Assembly (NCBI GenBank): GCA_025024175.1
Contig: QCXZ01000001.1
Location: 40,108,942 to 40,172,941 of the forward strand
Direction of reading: 5' to 3'
DNA: 64,000 nt
DNA from: Rhyzopertha dominica
Taxonomy: Eukaryota; Arthropoda; Insecta; Coleoptera; Bostrichidae
The translations under genes and the position numbers were made by a program. Shown here piece by piece: positions 24,513 to 36,945 of this stretch. The stretch's first letter is position 1. Each line of letters opens with the position of its first letter. Below the pieces are notes generated by a model. It did not search any database and was not told the origin of the DNA. It saw only the letters and a program-made list of their open reading frames with translations.

Positions 24513-27500
24513 CTAGTCCGAGGGTTCATCCCTCGTATACGGTTTTAGATCTTGTACGTGCCAGGTACCTACGCTATGTTCGTTTGCATCAACCAGTTCA
24601 TAAGTCAAATATCCAGTTTCCTACGTATGCGGAACGGTCCTATATACTTCGGTGCTAATTTCGCCGAGAATTGTCTCGCCATATCAGAAACAACTTATTC
24701 CGTTTCCAAACTAATTGTCCCACATCATACTGAACCATACGGCGTCTCAAATTATAGATGTTTTTATTACTTTCGTGCGCTAGTTGTAATTTACGCTTAA
24801 TTTCTGCAAACATCTTTTGAAATCCCTGCCACCCTACTATCCACACTATCCGATTCACATTCATATAATTTTCATCATGCATACTACTGAACCAATATAA
24901 TTTCTCCCAAAATCACCAAAAAACGGAGAATAACCCCAATACTTCATGCCTCGAAGTTCTAATAGCACAAGCAATAGCGGCTAAATTTTCATCCCAAGTT
25001 TTGTGATTCTTGCTTATGTAAGAAGAAATCATGGTTTAACAGTGCGATTGTTCTTTCAGTAGGATTGGCTCTAGGATAGTAATTCGCGTTGTAGAGAATT
25101 TTGGTCTGATATTTGTCCGACACATTTTCTTAAATACAGTACTTTTCATTTGAACGCCATTATCACAAAATTATTGTTTTTGGAACACCATACACAAGGA
25201 ATAAGTCGTTTTCAACATGTCGAGCCCAATATCTTAGCAGTAGCAGTGCGAACAGGGAAAATAAGAACATACTTGGAAAAAATAGTCAGTCACCACAATA
25301 GCAAAACGATATCCTCGTGGGAACGAGGAAAAGGGCCTATAAAATCAAGACTAACCGTCTTCCAAGGATGATCAACCTAGGTCTTTCACCCATCTGACCG
25401 GCAGGAAGTTTCTGCTCTACTTTATGCTGGCACAAACAATACAATTTCTAATATAACGAGCAACATCCGACAAACATTTTTGGCCAATAATACAGCTCAT
25501 GCCAATTTCCAATAAGTTTTACTAACACCCAAATGACCAGATGTGACGCTATCATGACAACCCAAAAGCAAAGACTTCCTTTTATTCTTAGGAACAACAA
25601 TTTTCCACTCACAATTACCACCACGTAGTTCTGGAATTTTACACTTTCACAAACTTAAACAATTTGCCGTCTTCAACACGCCAAGCGGGATATCGATCAG
25701 GTCTTTCCGAAACAAGTTGCAACATTTTTGCGATACCATTTATCATCAACTTCACCCATATCCGAAGCTGCTACCGGAATCTACTACAGGAACAGAACGC
25801 GACAGAAAATCTGGCACCACATGGTCCTTCCCCTTTCGATGAACTATAACAAAATCAAAACCCTGCATTCTGACAGCCCAGCGAGCCAATCGGCCCGTAG
25901 GATTTTTCAGACGATCCAACCAAAGCAATGAATGATGGTCAGTGACTACCGTGAACTTGATACCATCCAAGTAGGGACGAAGTTTTTCCATTGCCCAAAT
26001 TACAGCTAAACATTCGCGTTCGGTTGTAGTATACGCCCTCTCCTGACGAGTTAGAGATCTCGAAAGAAATGCAATAACCTTCTCACCATCGTCAAATTCC
26101 TGTGTTAGAACGGCTCCAATACCAAATGCCGAAGCATCAGTTTGCAAGGTGAAGGGTCTACCAAAATCAGGACAAGTTAGTATCGGTGCACTAACTAAAT
26201 GCTGTTTAATAGCATTAAAAAGCATGTTCACATTCCGGTGTAAAGTTGAATTTTCTATTTTTCTTTGTAAGGTCACAAAGAGGAGCAACAATAGTGGCAA
26301 AATTCGGAACAAATCTTCTGTACCAACTAGCCATACCGACAAAAGAACGAACCTCTCTCACATTTCTAGGTACCGTACATTCAAAATGGCTTCCACCTTT
26401 TTAGGATCCACATGAAGGCCATTCTTATCGACAACATAACCAAGATAAGCAATTTCCGAACGGCAAAAATGACATTTTTCCCTATTCAAGGTAAAACCCG
26501 CATTAATCAAGCGATCAAAAGACTTTACTCAACAATTCCAAATGAGTTTCAAAGTCACTTGAAATGAGAACAATGTCATCCAGATAAACAAAAACAAGGA
26601 TCCTTCAAGATCAGCACCAAAACCCTATCAATGAGCCTCTGAAATGTAGCAGGAGCATTAGTAAGTCCATAAGGCATTCGCTTGAATTGATATAAGCCCA
26701 TACCAGGTACAGTAAACGCTGTCCTCTCACGAGAACTCTCCGCAATAGGCACCTGCCAGTAGGCACTCCTAACATCAAGTGAACTCAGATAACGTGCACC
26801 TCTCAAACGATCTAGAACTGAAGAATATATGGCAGTGGGTAAGCATCACGCTTGGTGGACAGCATTAAGTTTTCGAAAATCAACACAGAAGCGTTGGCGT
26901 ACCATCTTTCTTGGGAACTAAGATCACGGGAGAAGACCAAGGACTCATAGAAGGTTCAATCACATCATCTGCCAACATCTTCCTCACTTCGCACTCCAAT
27001 AACTGTTGTTTGACAGGAGATACAGGATAATATCGCTGCTTGATGGGTTTTGCATCAGTCAGTATCTCGTGCTGTACAAGGTTAGTAACACCCAAGGAGT
27101 CTCCCATACGCTTAAACTGTTCATCAAGAAATTTCCCAAAGTCAATTGCTGCTCAACACTAAGGTCCCTAACATCACTTATACCACAAATCCGAGGGGCA
27201 ACACAATCACTACCAAAATGCCATTCATTCCTACGCAAATCAGGGACAATAGCCATTTCTCGAAAAAAATCCACACCCAAAATCAGTTGATGCGGCAATG
27301 AAGGGACAACAAGCAACTCCACCAATTTGACTCTCCCCATAAGCGATACAGGTACCATAAGAGTTCCAAGAGCCTGACAATGTTCACCATTGGCAACCGT
27401 ACACGAAGTATTACTAAGTTTTAACTGCAACCCTAACTTCTGCAAAATATTCCACCCAGGTCCACCCACAATTGTACTACTAGCACCAGAATCTAAAAGG

Positions 27501-27535
27501 CCTAACAATCGACAACCAAAAATATCTATTTCCAA
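24513..27535 (-). pseudogene. pol: Gypsy A pol: protease, reverse transcriptase, RNase H, integrase
   Basis: Domains are given in minus-strand order. The protease (27535-27060) carries LLDSGASSTIVG, with the catalytic Asp in DSGA. The reverse transcriptase is split over 27,107-26,530, with a LDVRSAYWQVP block, a YGLTNAPATFQRLI block and the YLDD active site near 26,570 in a shifted frame. RNase H (26,342-25,752) carries TDASAFGIGAVL, a TERECLAVIWA glutamate and a VVTDHHSL aspartate, so its acidic residues are kept. The integrase is broken by frameshifts. Its core DYFSKYVLIFP segment is near 25,290, and its C-terminal part (24,882-24,655) continues in another frame to a TAG at 24,513-24,515. 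At least four frameshifts make this copy inactive. Some could be assembly indels. Confidence 0.88.
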
Positions 27536-27641
27536 ATATGGCCTATGATCATTTCTGCATGCTGCAATATATAATCCAATAAAATTTTAGAACTACAAGG
27601 GACCGAACTTTTACAATTATCAGAGGTGGCAGATCGGTCCT

Positions 27642-28986
27642 TCAGCACCTCTGTTGGAAGTTTTCCGAACTACGATTACATTGCGGGCAAGTTCGTACAG
27701 TTACTCCAGGCTTTTGACATCTATAACAATATTTATTGAGAGGCGAACGACACTCACGAGCAAGGTGACCTAATTGTTTACAATTAAAACAAGTTACATT
27801 AGCATTGGAAGAACGCGGTGCTTCTACAACTACTTCATTAATTGGAACCTTAGGTATAAACGAGGCACAAGCCAATTCAGGTTCAACCGCAGCTACATTC
27901 GGTCTTCGTATAGGTGGTTGGTAACTCTCAGCGCGATACTTTTTGACTTCTAATTGCAAACATTCCCTCTCTAATTGTTCAAGAGACTCTACTACAGGCA
28001 AGTTCATAACATAGAATGGTGCCAAGTTTTTTCAATATGATATCCAACTGGACATCAGCTTGAATTTTGCCATATCGGGCGAACAAGGTGGACATCGAAG
28101 CTAAATATTCAACAATAGGCTCGTTTGGACCTTGTACTCGACTCAAAATCTCTTGGAATAATCGAGCATGATAATCAGGGGGCAAATAGTGCCGCAACAA
28201 CAATTCAGACAGATCCTTCCAACACGTACAACGATTAGCAACAGAACGATACCAAATCAAGGCTTTCCCTTCAAATAAATCAATGGCCGATGCAAACAAT
28301 TCTTCCACTGATAATCCACGTGCAACACGCAGTTCCTCCACCCTTTCCAAGAAATGATTAACAGAAATTTTCTTAAGGTCACCTGAAAATTTCAAATTCC
28401 ATTTGTAAACTGGTTGAGACTGATGACCACTCCTATGCTGTACCACTGAAGTCTCCTCTACAGGTTCTTCATTATCATCAGAGTCCTCCGCAACACTACC
28501 TAAGCGAGTACTATGTGCATGCAGTGAAACACTCAAGTCAGGTTCATTCTTCAAACGAGTTGAACGCTCTAAAGAATCCATCAAGGTCGTAATTTTTGCT
28601 AACCATTGACTTCGAGCTTTTAATACTTCTGCAGTGGCATTTTTTACAGGGAATCTATTAACTCGGCCTAAAAGATGGACTATTCGAGCACTCAACCGTT
28701 TGTAACCACTATCAGTTTTGTTACCAGAAAAATTTCTTATTTCTTCCTCAACAGGCACACAACAACTCTGCACACCCTCAACCTCAGTTTGCAAATTAAA
28801 AGTATAAGGGGGATAAGTAATGGAAGATCGATCTATGCTCTCCATCCTTAACAAGGAACGCAAACAACCACGCATGCCCTGTACAGTCATATCAGTAGGG
28901 TCAGCACCACGATAAAGAAGTTCATACTGCAATTCCTCCTTACGCAAATATTCAGGAACAATCTTACACTCCATAATGAATGACAA
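27642..28986 (-). pseudogene. gag: Gypsy A gag, one frameshift before the nucleocapsid
   Basis: The first frame (28986-27979, 335 codons) holds the structural Gag region, including a retrotransposon-gag type block around residues 195-320 (GKALIWYRSV, then WKDLSELLLRHYLPP). The second frame (28025-27642) continues it after a one-base shift at an A6 run near 28,023-28,031. It contains a CFNCKQLGHLAREC knuckle (CX2CX4HX4C). A second, atypical knuckle follows, in which the expected His is Val (CYRCQKPGVTVRTC). Gag would package the element RNA. Met at 28986 is the first start, and a second Met lies four codons on. The A-run shift may be mutation, programmed frameshift or assembly error; mutation or assembly error is more likely, because it interrupts gag itself. 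Confidence 0.85.
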
Positions 28987-29207
28987 GGCAAATCAAAAAT
29001 ATCCAAAAGTGCAAGACCAAACAATTTCAAAGTCAATAAAAAAAAATTCAAGGCAATAATAGAACAACGTGACCTATAAGCAATATGTTAACAAAGCAAT
29101 TCCAAAAAAAAATAGCATATAGCAAAGAAAAAAATGTCATTGGAAGCTTGGAGAAGAGACAAAAAAAAAATAGACAATAGCGATCACGAAAATATGAAAA
29201 CAAGGCC

Positions 29208-29225
29208 CCACACGTTAGGGCGCCA
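29208..29225 (-). other. Primer binding site of Gypsy A
   Basis: On the minus strand TGGCGCCCTAACGTGTGG lies three bases after the inferred LTR end. TGGCGCC starts are typical of tRNA-Lys-like primer sites in Gypsy elements. The exact tRNA was not checked. Confidence 0.75.
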
Positions 29226-29228
29226 ATT

Positions 29229-31003
29229 TGCGACGCCGTTTTTTCTACCAATCGATGTTACAACCTATGGTGTCAACCCAGATGTTCCAATGTAGTCCGC
29301 GTCCCGCCGCTGCAGTCGGAGAGTAGGGGGGTTCCAATATTTTTAACGATAACTATAGGCGCCACAAAATTTTACAATTCCACAGCGGACTACTCAGACG
29401 AAAATTTTGAAAAGCTACGATAGAAATCAAACACCAAAGCTCGGGTAGAAGCGTAGTTTAATTAACGAAAACTATGAGAGGTACAAGTAATGATAAAGAA
29501 AGAATAAAGTTTGAACCTCAATTAGTTACTTAAGATAGATTGGACTTAAACGACTAAGATAAGAGAATTTCGAACATATAACCAAAATGACACTTAACAA
29601 TCAACATTAACCCTTCCCAATGAGCACCACCACTATGTGCCCGGTCACCGAGTACCAGTAAATAACTAGAAAATCTTTGAATCGCCCCGGTTAACTTCCG
29701 CACTGGCCAGCGCTTCGCATTAACGAGTGACGCAACAAAAACGAACGACGAACGAAAAATCGTCACAAACGATCGACAATATCGGTGATAACCGCGAGCA
29801 ATAGCCCTGTGGCGTTACAGATAATTTAAAATAATAAATGGAATCGAACTGCAGGTTCGATTGTGAAAGAAGGGTGATGGGACAAGCTATATACTCAAAT
29901 TCACTAGCTGAAGGCTCCTACGGCAATGTATATATGAGCTGAAGGCTCGCACAAGTTATTCAAAACAATTACAAGAGCTGAGGGCTCATACAAGTTATTC
30001 AAAACAATTACAAGAGCTGAGGGCTCATACAAGTTATTCAAAACAATTACAAGAGCGGAGGGCTCATACAACAAGTTTTTCCGTTGACGGACAGCTAAAT
30101 AACCTCAATGTTTACAACGGTTCAAGCAATCACTACCGAGATGGAATCTACACCGCGGATTCTGCGCTCCGACTTAAGGGTCAACGACCTCCTACTTAAA
30201 ATTTAAGCTTATCTGCGCTCTCCTGCTGGTTGGGGTCCCACATGTACGGTCCTCCACAACAAGGGTCGCCAGCTACTAGGGTTGAATCTTCCTAACCGGA
30301 AGGATGGCAGCGCAAATTCCCAAATCCAATCCCAAGTGATCAGTCCCAACTCTACGATTCTCAACTTCTCCAATCTTCAAAAGCTATCCAGACAGGAATA
30401 AGGCCCAGATGTCAATCACACGAACGAAGGCGAAGCGATAGCAATATCGATAAGTATACGATAAGATAAGATGAGAACCGAAAAGGAAAGAAAATAAAAG
30501 AAAAGAGCCCTAAAATATTAAAGAGGGTATTAATACTCGTTCGATTAATTAGTATTTTACTCACTATAGTTGGTGTGCGGCTCTGATTGCAGAAATATTC
30601 GTGGCAAATCTTGTCGATAACCCAAAATCCCAAAATGGTCACGTGTGGATGTTCAATAATGCAAAATCAACCATTCAGCCAATTCCAAAAGCCCAACTAA
30701 CATCCACCAGTCTAATTGAAGATTTTCCAAGCGGATCCCACTATGGTAACCAATCGATGNTCTATTTACTTAGAAAAATCTTCCCAAAAATCGACAATAC
30801 CACGTTCTCACATTCAATTCGCAACAGGTCAAAATGCCAAAGGAAAGAGAAAATTCTTTCCGCTGTCAAGTGACTCGCTCTACGCGCAAGCGTTGGGCTT
30901 AACGGCGGAAGTGTCTGCAGTACCGTAATGGTTTCAGGTTCACGGTGTACAACGAGAAGCCCACGCGCCAGGCGTGAGCGGCTGACAAAATATGAATGTT
31001 ACA
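29229..31003 (-). repeat. Gypsy A 5' LTR, ~1.77 kb
   Basis: On the minus strand it starts TGTAACATTC at 31003 and ends GGCGTCGCA at 29229, giving TG...CA ends beside the primer binding site. The outer ~570 bases match the 3' LTR fragment. It is long for a Gypsy LTR and contains a 39-bp tandem repeat. The inner boundary is inferred from the primer site, because the other LTR is hidden by the gap there. Confidence 0.78.
29951..30070 (-). repeat. 39-bp tandem repeat inside the Gypsy A LTR
   Basis: Copies starting ACAAGTTATTC begin at 29951, 29990 and 30029, an exact 39-bp period, with partial related copies on both sides (GCTGAAGGCTC, GCGGAGGGCTC). Confidence 0.92.
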
Positions 31004-31204
31004 AACTAACTACCTACAGACAAATCCGTTTCGCTATTGTTATAGCTCCTCAATGCAATTTATGTCTAGAGCAGACGGCATGGCACAGAACTGGTTTTGC
31101 CTATATACCATGGCACTGTCACCTACGTTTCCACCGGTTTGCGTACCCGAAACATTTTTAAAGACATTTCCCAGTTAAGGCGAGTGTACATGCATGTGAC
31201 TCAT

Positions 31205-31233
31205 CTTTCTATCTCTCTCTTTCTCTCTCTCTC
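31205..31233. repeat. CT-rich microsatellite
   Basis: An imperfect (CT)n tract of about 29 bases. Confidence 0.85.
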
Positions 31234-31301
31234 ATTGAATTTTAGTTCAAACTGTAATCATTGTTTATACTCACATTGCTCAGTTACCCGGAAAGTAAGT
31301 A

Positions 31302-31869
31302 TAGGCGTTTCGTGATAAGCGATACGCCACCTAGCGGACCAATCCAACATCCAACATTACCGGCTCTGGGTAATTTTATTTAGCAGCGTAGTCGTTCATA
31401 TCCACATTTTAACTGTCAAATATATGATATTAACAGAGTATTCGATCGATAATCAGCGTTTTGCCTTTTCGGTAAGGTGATCAAATTTCTTGCGTGCTGT
31501 TGAGCATTCTTCATACACAAAGACGTTTATGTTGTCTGGCGTCACATAACCTCAAAATTGTTGCAGGAGAGAGAATGAGNAAGAGTAACGCTTTCTACTG
31601 TGTATTGGGGTGCTTATCTAAAAATGTGTACCTACCGTACCCTTTACAACCTCGTATTAGGAGGCCGGTCTCCTTTTATTGCTTGATCACTCAAACTCAA
31701 CTAAATATACTTTAAGGGCAGACATTTTTAATTACTCACAGAACAAGAAACGACACGACGCCGTGATGAACTTTTTTTTTAATTTTGGCAGGCGGCTACT
31801 GCCATTACTCAGAGTGGGTAGTTGCAGCTACTTTCACGGTGGCGCTGCGATCTTAAATTGAAACGCCTA
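31302..31869 (+). mobile_element. 568-bp non-autonomous element with TA target duplications
   Basis: The terminal inverted repeat is TAGGCGTTTC at 31302-31311 with its complement at 31860-31869. Both ends are flanked by TA (31300-31301 and 31870-31871). Further inside, GCCACC on the left and GGTGGCG on the right extend the similarity imperfectly. No transposase is present. Short ends plus the TA duplication suggest a Tc1/mariner-like MITE. Confidence 0.6.
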
Positions 31870-31871
31870 TA

Positions 31872-33302
31872 ATACTGAACATTACATTCATCATCACTTG
31901 AAAGGATTCTTTCAACTATTGAGATTTTGACGCCTAGGATTGCACTAAGCACTAATTTCCGTGCTTAAAGCTGTTTACTTATGTAGTGCTGATATTTCAG
32001 CTAAAATCACTTGGCAGTGTTCGAATCGCGAGCCCAGTCACAAACTAATTAAAGTCCATTTCCTTTCTTTAGGCGTCCCTTACCAACTTTGGAACTAGTT
32101 CAGCCGGGGGGCGTCGCTGTGTCGACGTAAGTGGCGGCAATTAAAGCATTAAAGTCAACACGGAACAATCCGGTAAATCCTATCAAAAATCAGCACTGAA
32201 GTGTATTTAAATAGTTCGAAATCCCGAGTCGACCAGTTGGCACAGTCTGCGTTCCTATTGCAAACATACGGAAGTGGCATTTCTGAACGCAGAGTTATGC
32301 ATAATCGAGACGTAATTCATTTATCCAAGGATCTGGAGAACGGCCCTTGCAATNTGTCAGCGGTGAGCAGCGGCGGGCGTGCCGTACCTACTTAATTTAT
32401 TGGGAGAATTGCCGATTTCATTTTAACCCTTAAGGAGGAAAACGAAGCGTTGCGATACCTGAAAGACACAATTTCCATTACTTAATCTGGATTAATAGGT
32501 AGTGTCAGTGCAGCTTCCTAAATGTTTTACTATTCCGGGAAAGAGAGTACATAATATTTACTTTTAAAATTCTCAGCTAACCGCATTCTTCTATAACTTA
32601 ATTTCGACGTTTTAGACAATGTATCAAAAGTCCTCGCATACAAAGTGTAAAGAAAAAAATAGTTTATTTGCGCTTGTAACATATTTTACAAAAAAATGTC
32701 TTTAGATCTTTTAATAATAAATATACGTAGGGCGGCACGAGTTTCTGCCTGTTACATTTGTAGCAATTAATCACAATGTAGAAGCAGCTTCTTTATTTTC
32801 GCGATCAATGAGTCCAGCCAGCCTAGTATTATTTACCCGCAATTACAACTACAGAAACGTAACGTAACTTTTGAATTATAACCTCCATTGTTGACGCTGT
32901 CGACGTTGTCGTCGACGCCCATCCCTGGTGGCGGGACCTTGTTGTTTGTTGTGACGTTGCCATGACGCACCTATATAATCTTTACTGCGCATGTGTCTAG
33001 CCCTACATGCGTCAGGATCATTTATCACAAAATCTTATCATGCTTTAAACTTCTACGTAACTATGTATGTCTGTGATATACCAGAACATTACATTAGGCA
33101 ACACGGTCTGGTTGCCTAATCCGCAGACGCTAACCGTAACCGTACTTTTGACTAACCCTATATACCTTAAGGTAAGCAAAAAAGATGCACGCCGCATACA
33201 ATAAGGCTTTTTAAGATTACGTCATCCAACATGGCTGCCGGGGGGCATCAAGCGCGCGCATTGGGCGCGCATAGGAAACCGTGCAAAGCGACGCGTAACT
33301 GA
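31872..33302. other. Intergenic stretch with a GC-richer end, no gene seen
   Basis: No frame longer than about 65 codons and no motif. Around 32.9-33.3 kb the sequence is richer in CG dinucleotides than its surroundings. A perfect 10-bp inverted repeat (ATTAGGCAAC ... GTTGCCTAAT) lies at 33,093-33,120. The last 8 bases are the target duplication of the next element. Confidence 0.5.
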
Positions 33303-34476
33303 TAGAGTTGGGTCGTTCATGATGTGGTTAATGACCAAGTCGTTCAAATTGAACGACTAATTCCATGATTCGTTTAATTCGTCTCGCAACTAATGAATCA
33401 GCGTTATTCGTGCATCGTCCATGTTTGACGCTTGACGAGACGACGCGAGGAGAGCACAGCATATTTATATGAGGCGATGAAAGACTGCTGTCATTTTAAA
33501 ATTCACGGTCCATAAGAACAACTACAAATCAATCAAGAACAACCGACCTGTACCATCTGCGATGTGTAGGACTATAAGATTTATTTACCTGTGTTCTATG
33601 AAAACTGTTTTGAATAATTGCGATTTGTAACAAGTATTAAAGCTGTACTCGCAGACCCTGTCCTGATTCATGGTTAGAAACTTTGAGGGATATTCGCGAT
33701 ATTCTTATTAATTCTGCATATTCTCTCTCGAAGTGGTCGAAATTCACAGTACTAACTTTTGTTATTTAGAGTAGTTAGAAATTTACTTTCATATGTGATA
33801 TTAAATTTTGGCACAAAGTATTTGACAAAATTTGCTTGGACTAATTTTGCTTTTTTCTTGACTGATGGCGGTTGCATACCATTTAAATTGCTGGAACCAT
33901 CGTTCATGTTTAACTGTTATTTATATAGCTAAGTCAAAGATTTTATACTATGGCAACTTCCTCGTCCTCGTCCACGTGTCGGTTGTATAGCTTTATCTCG
34001 ATTTTCATCAGCGTTCGGCATTTTTCAGCAACACTATTGATGGCTTCGGTTTTGATATTTAATTTTTGCCTGGGATTTTAGGTTGATTTATGCATCCTGT
34101 AAGGTAGCTACCTTGAATATTGTGTTAACTTAAACAGTTTAGCTTCGGGAATACGTGTACCGACCGTTGTGTTTATTACATGCCATTACGCACGACGTAT
34201 CCGGATTTTGTGTTACATGTTTTTCGTGGCAAACTTCAGCAGACAGCAGCACCTAATTAAAATTCTACAGTATAATCGCAACCTCCAAGAGCATTGAAAA
34301 ATAGTCGATTTGTTTATCATTACACCTTATGGCTACAATACACATTGCAACACTGCTACTGTTACGGGACACACTGCAGCTGTGTTTAAGCAGGTCTAAT
34401 AACTCGGTAATTCATTCTCGGCAATTGATTGAACGAATTAAATTAAATTTGAATTGAACCGAATGTCCCAGCTCTA
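33303..34476 (+). mobile_element. Non-autonomous hAT-like element, 1174 bp
   Basis: The left end reads TAGAGTTGGGTCGTTC and the right end, on the minus strand, reads TAGAGCTGGGACATTC, so 13 of 16 bases match. The flanks are GTAACTGA (33295-33302) and GTGACTGA (34477-34484), an 8-bp duplication with one change. TAGAG-TGGG ends and 8-bp duplications fit hAT elements. A subterminal near-palindrome (GTCGTTCAAATTGAACGAC) lies near 33,340. No transposase frame is present. Confidence 0.72.
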
Positions 34477-34484
34477 GTGACTGA

Positions 34485-36777
34485 CTAGCACTAAGTGATG
34501 GGGTTTCTATGACAGCGCGTTAGAAGCTGCACAGTTTGACAGGTATTACGTGTTTTAAAGAGCCTAATAAGCTAAAATGATACAAAATGGCACAGATGAG
34601 CAGTAGCGTACTGGCGTGTATATAGGGTATCTAGTTAGCAGGAATAAGGAAAATTGACCGACACCACTGAAAGCATCCCGTGAATTGAATTCTGTCAGTA
34701 CCTGTGGAAGTTGTTTTTTTTTTCACTCGAACCTTTATACTTACGAGCTGCACATTGCACCATTGCTTTTTTTTGGGAAAAACCTTTTCATGTTGCAGAA
34801 TATCAAGGAGTGTTTGAGCCCTTCCAGGCGCACTTAAAATGGTCGCTGTACGATTTTTGGTAGCATTTTCGGTATATGCGCTAAACGCTTAGTTAAATAT
34901 CCCTATCTTTCCTCATCTAAGGTAATAACGCACTGACTGTAATCATGTGACATATCGTTGTATCGAGCGTGAAGAGAGGAATTGCACACAAATATGTCGC
35001 TCCTCAGGCGATCTCTATTCGTCTAAATTGCGATAAATCATTATTTTGGATATACATTTTGAATATTTGTTGATGTTCAATTGTTTGAGGATTGTTAGTA
35101 GTGCTTTTATTTACACAGTGACAAATAATTCGTCTGACGTGTAGTTCAACAGGGAATGAAAAAACAATCCAACTCACATACATACTTTGCCTCTTTTCAG
35201 ACTATCATTTTTAGTAAAAATAGCAATAATTAAAAAAATGGAATTGTCATGTATTATAAGGCTCTATTTAAAAGTTAAAAAATTAATTGCGTTATTGGAA
35301 TTTCCTCGTGATGTTCTACTGTTTGGGAGGCTGTTAAGTACGATTTCTTTATCGCAAGAGCAGATTGTTCGTATACCATACCGAAATCACCAAAAAACAT
35401 GTAAACATCTTATAGTTCGGACATGGTCATCAATGACTATTACCTATCTGGATATTAAAAAAAACCCTCCGGATTCGACGTTTTAATGAGGAAGTATTGG
35501 ACAATTTTGAGAACAAACCAGAATAGTAGTTTTAAAAGGATTGAGTTATTAATCAAAATATTGAAAACCAATCCATTTCTCAAAGTTTAGTTTTTTTATA
35601 ATAATTAAGTCTTTAAATGATATGACATTAAGTATATTATCTTAAGGAAGGCTTAATAATTAAAAGATGTAATAAATATATTGTAGATTATGGAGATTAT
35701 ATTGAAATATGATTAAAAAAATATATTTTTTATTTTGACTTTTTTATAGTCAGGCCGGCTAAATCTGGCACTGCTGCAGATAATTTCACTTAGCAGAGCA
35801 AATTCGATAACTTTTCTTACAAGGTTCTAAAAGTTCATTCCGAAAGTTTCTTCAGAGACTTCCAAAATAAATTCGTTATGATACAATTTACTGAATGTAT
35901 TCCGCACCTTTCCCAATCATTCAAATTTTCCTGACTGCAATGTAAGTAGCAAGACACACAGTAACGTATAATAGAAAATATAGAAATATAGTCAATTTTG
36001 CGCAGTGCACTATTTCATTTGCACGAGCTCTTTCGTTAGTGCGAAATGTGCTCGTAATATCAAAGTGAAATGCACAGGGACGCGGAAAATTTATGAAGTC
36101 GACGGATGCAGCTTACGTGGTTGTGTCAGAAAGGCAATACTTTACCGTCTTTTAAACAAGATTTGTAATTTAACTGCACTAGAATGATGAATTGTTTGAT
36201 TAAAAACAGACGTAGGTAATACAGATGAAAAATTGCTTAACGTGTTAAAAGCAACTGTGGTTATTGAAACATGCTTCTGCCACAAAGCAGCTATGGTTCC
36301 TTATACTTATACTCGATGTTCGGTATTATACATTTGACAGTCTTAAGATGCAACTATTTGCAAAGTTGTATACTTTTAGGTTAGTGTTTATCAAGAAACA
36401 GAGTAAAAAAATGATATGTAACTTGTTAATTATATGTGTGTTGTTGTACAAAAAACGTTTAACTATTGGAAGAGAAAACCATTTTAAATTAATATAGAAA
36501 TTAAGACCACGACAATTAGTACTTAGAACTATAATAATAATATAGGGATAAAGCATTGTCTACCTTCAAAAAGAGAAAAACCATTGTTAATTGGAATTAC
36601 TACAAAAAACTAAAAAATCTTGTAACATTACGCAGAGAGAAAGAAATGCTTTTCAAATAACATTCAGATGTCAGCCAATAGCATACTTTTATGGCGGGAG
36701 CTAAACGAACGAATTATGATTAAAAAGAAAAGGTTTGTTGCTGTCCCAGCATATAAATGCTGACAATCTAAATATGT
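34485..36777. other. AT-rich stretch, no recognisable gene
   Basis: A 99-codon plus-strand frame at 35,187-35,486 and shorter ones near 36.0-36.5 kb have no recognisable motif. I see no paired termini. Confidence 0.5.
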
Positions 36778-36797
36778 ATTATATATTATATATATAT

Positions 36798-36872
<75 letters not shown>

Positions 36873-36938
36873 ATATATTATATATATATATTATATATAT
36901 ATATATATAATATTATATATTATTATATATTATATGTA
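36778..36938. repeat. TA microsatellite, ~160 bp
   Basis: A nearly pure (TA)n tract with a few TTA interruptions, directly upstream of the non-LTR fragment. Confidence 0.95.
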
Positions 36939-36945
36939 ACGTACC

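Larger units (their letters stand above)
22794..31003 (-). mobile_element. Ty3/Gypsy LTR retrotransposon A, decayed, left end in the gap
   Basis: In minus-strand order the element has a 5' LTR (31003 down to 29229), primer binding site, gag, protease, reverse transcriptase, RNase H, integrase, a ~1.1-kb untranslated segment with short tandem repeats, a purine tract, and the start of the 3' LTR (23359 down to the gap). The domain order PR-RT-RH-IN is that of Ty3/Gypsy. Coding parts are broken by frameshifts. The two LTR segments that can be compared differ at about a dozen places over ~570 bases, so the insertion is fairly old or was assembled with errors. Confidence 0.92.

Noticed and set aside
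31560..31860. Possible THAP-like CxxxxC start inside the 568-bp TA-flanked element
   Set aside because: Only a CVLGC-like block is visible. The later THAP residues are absent or in other frames, so the match is too weak.
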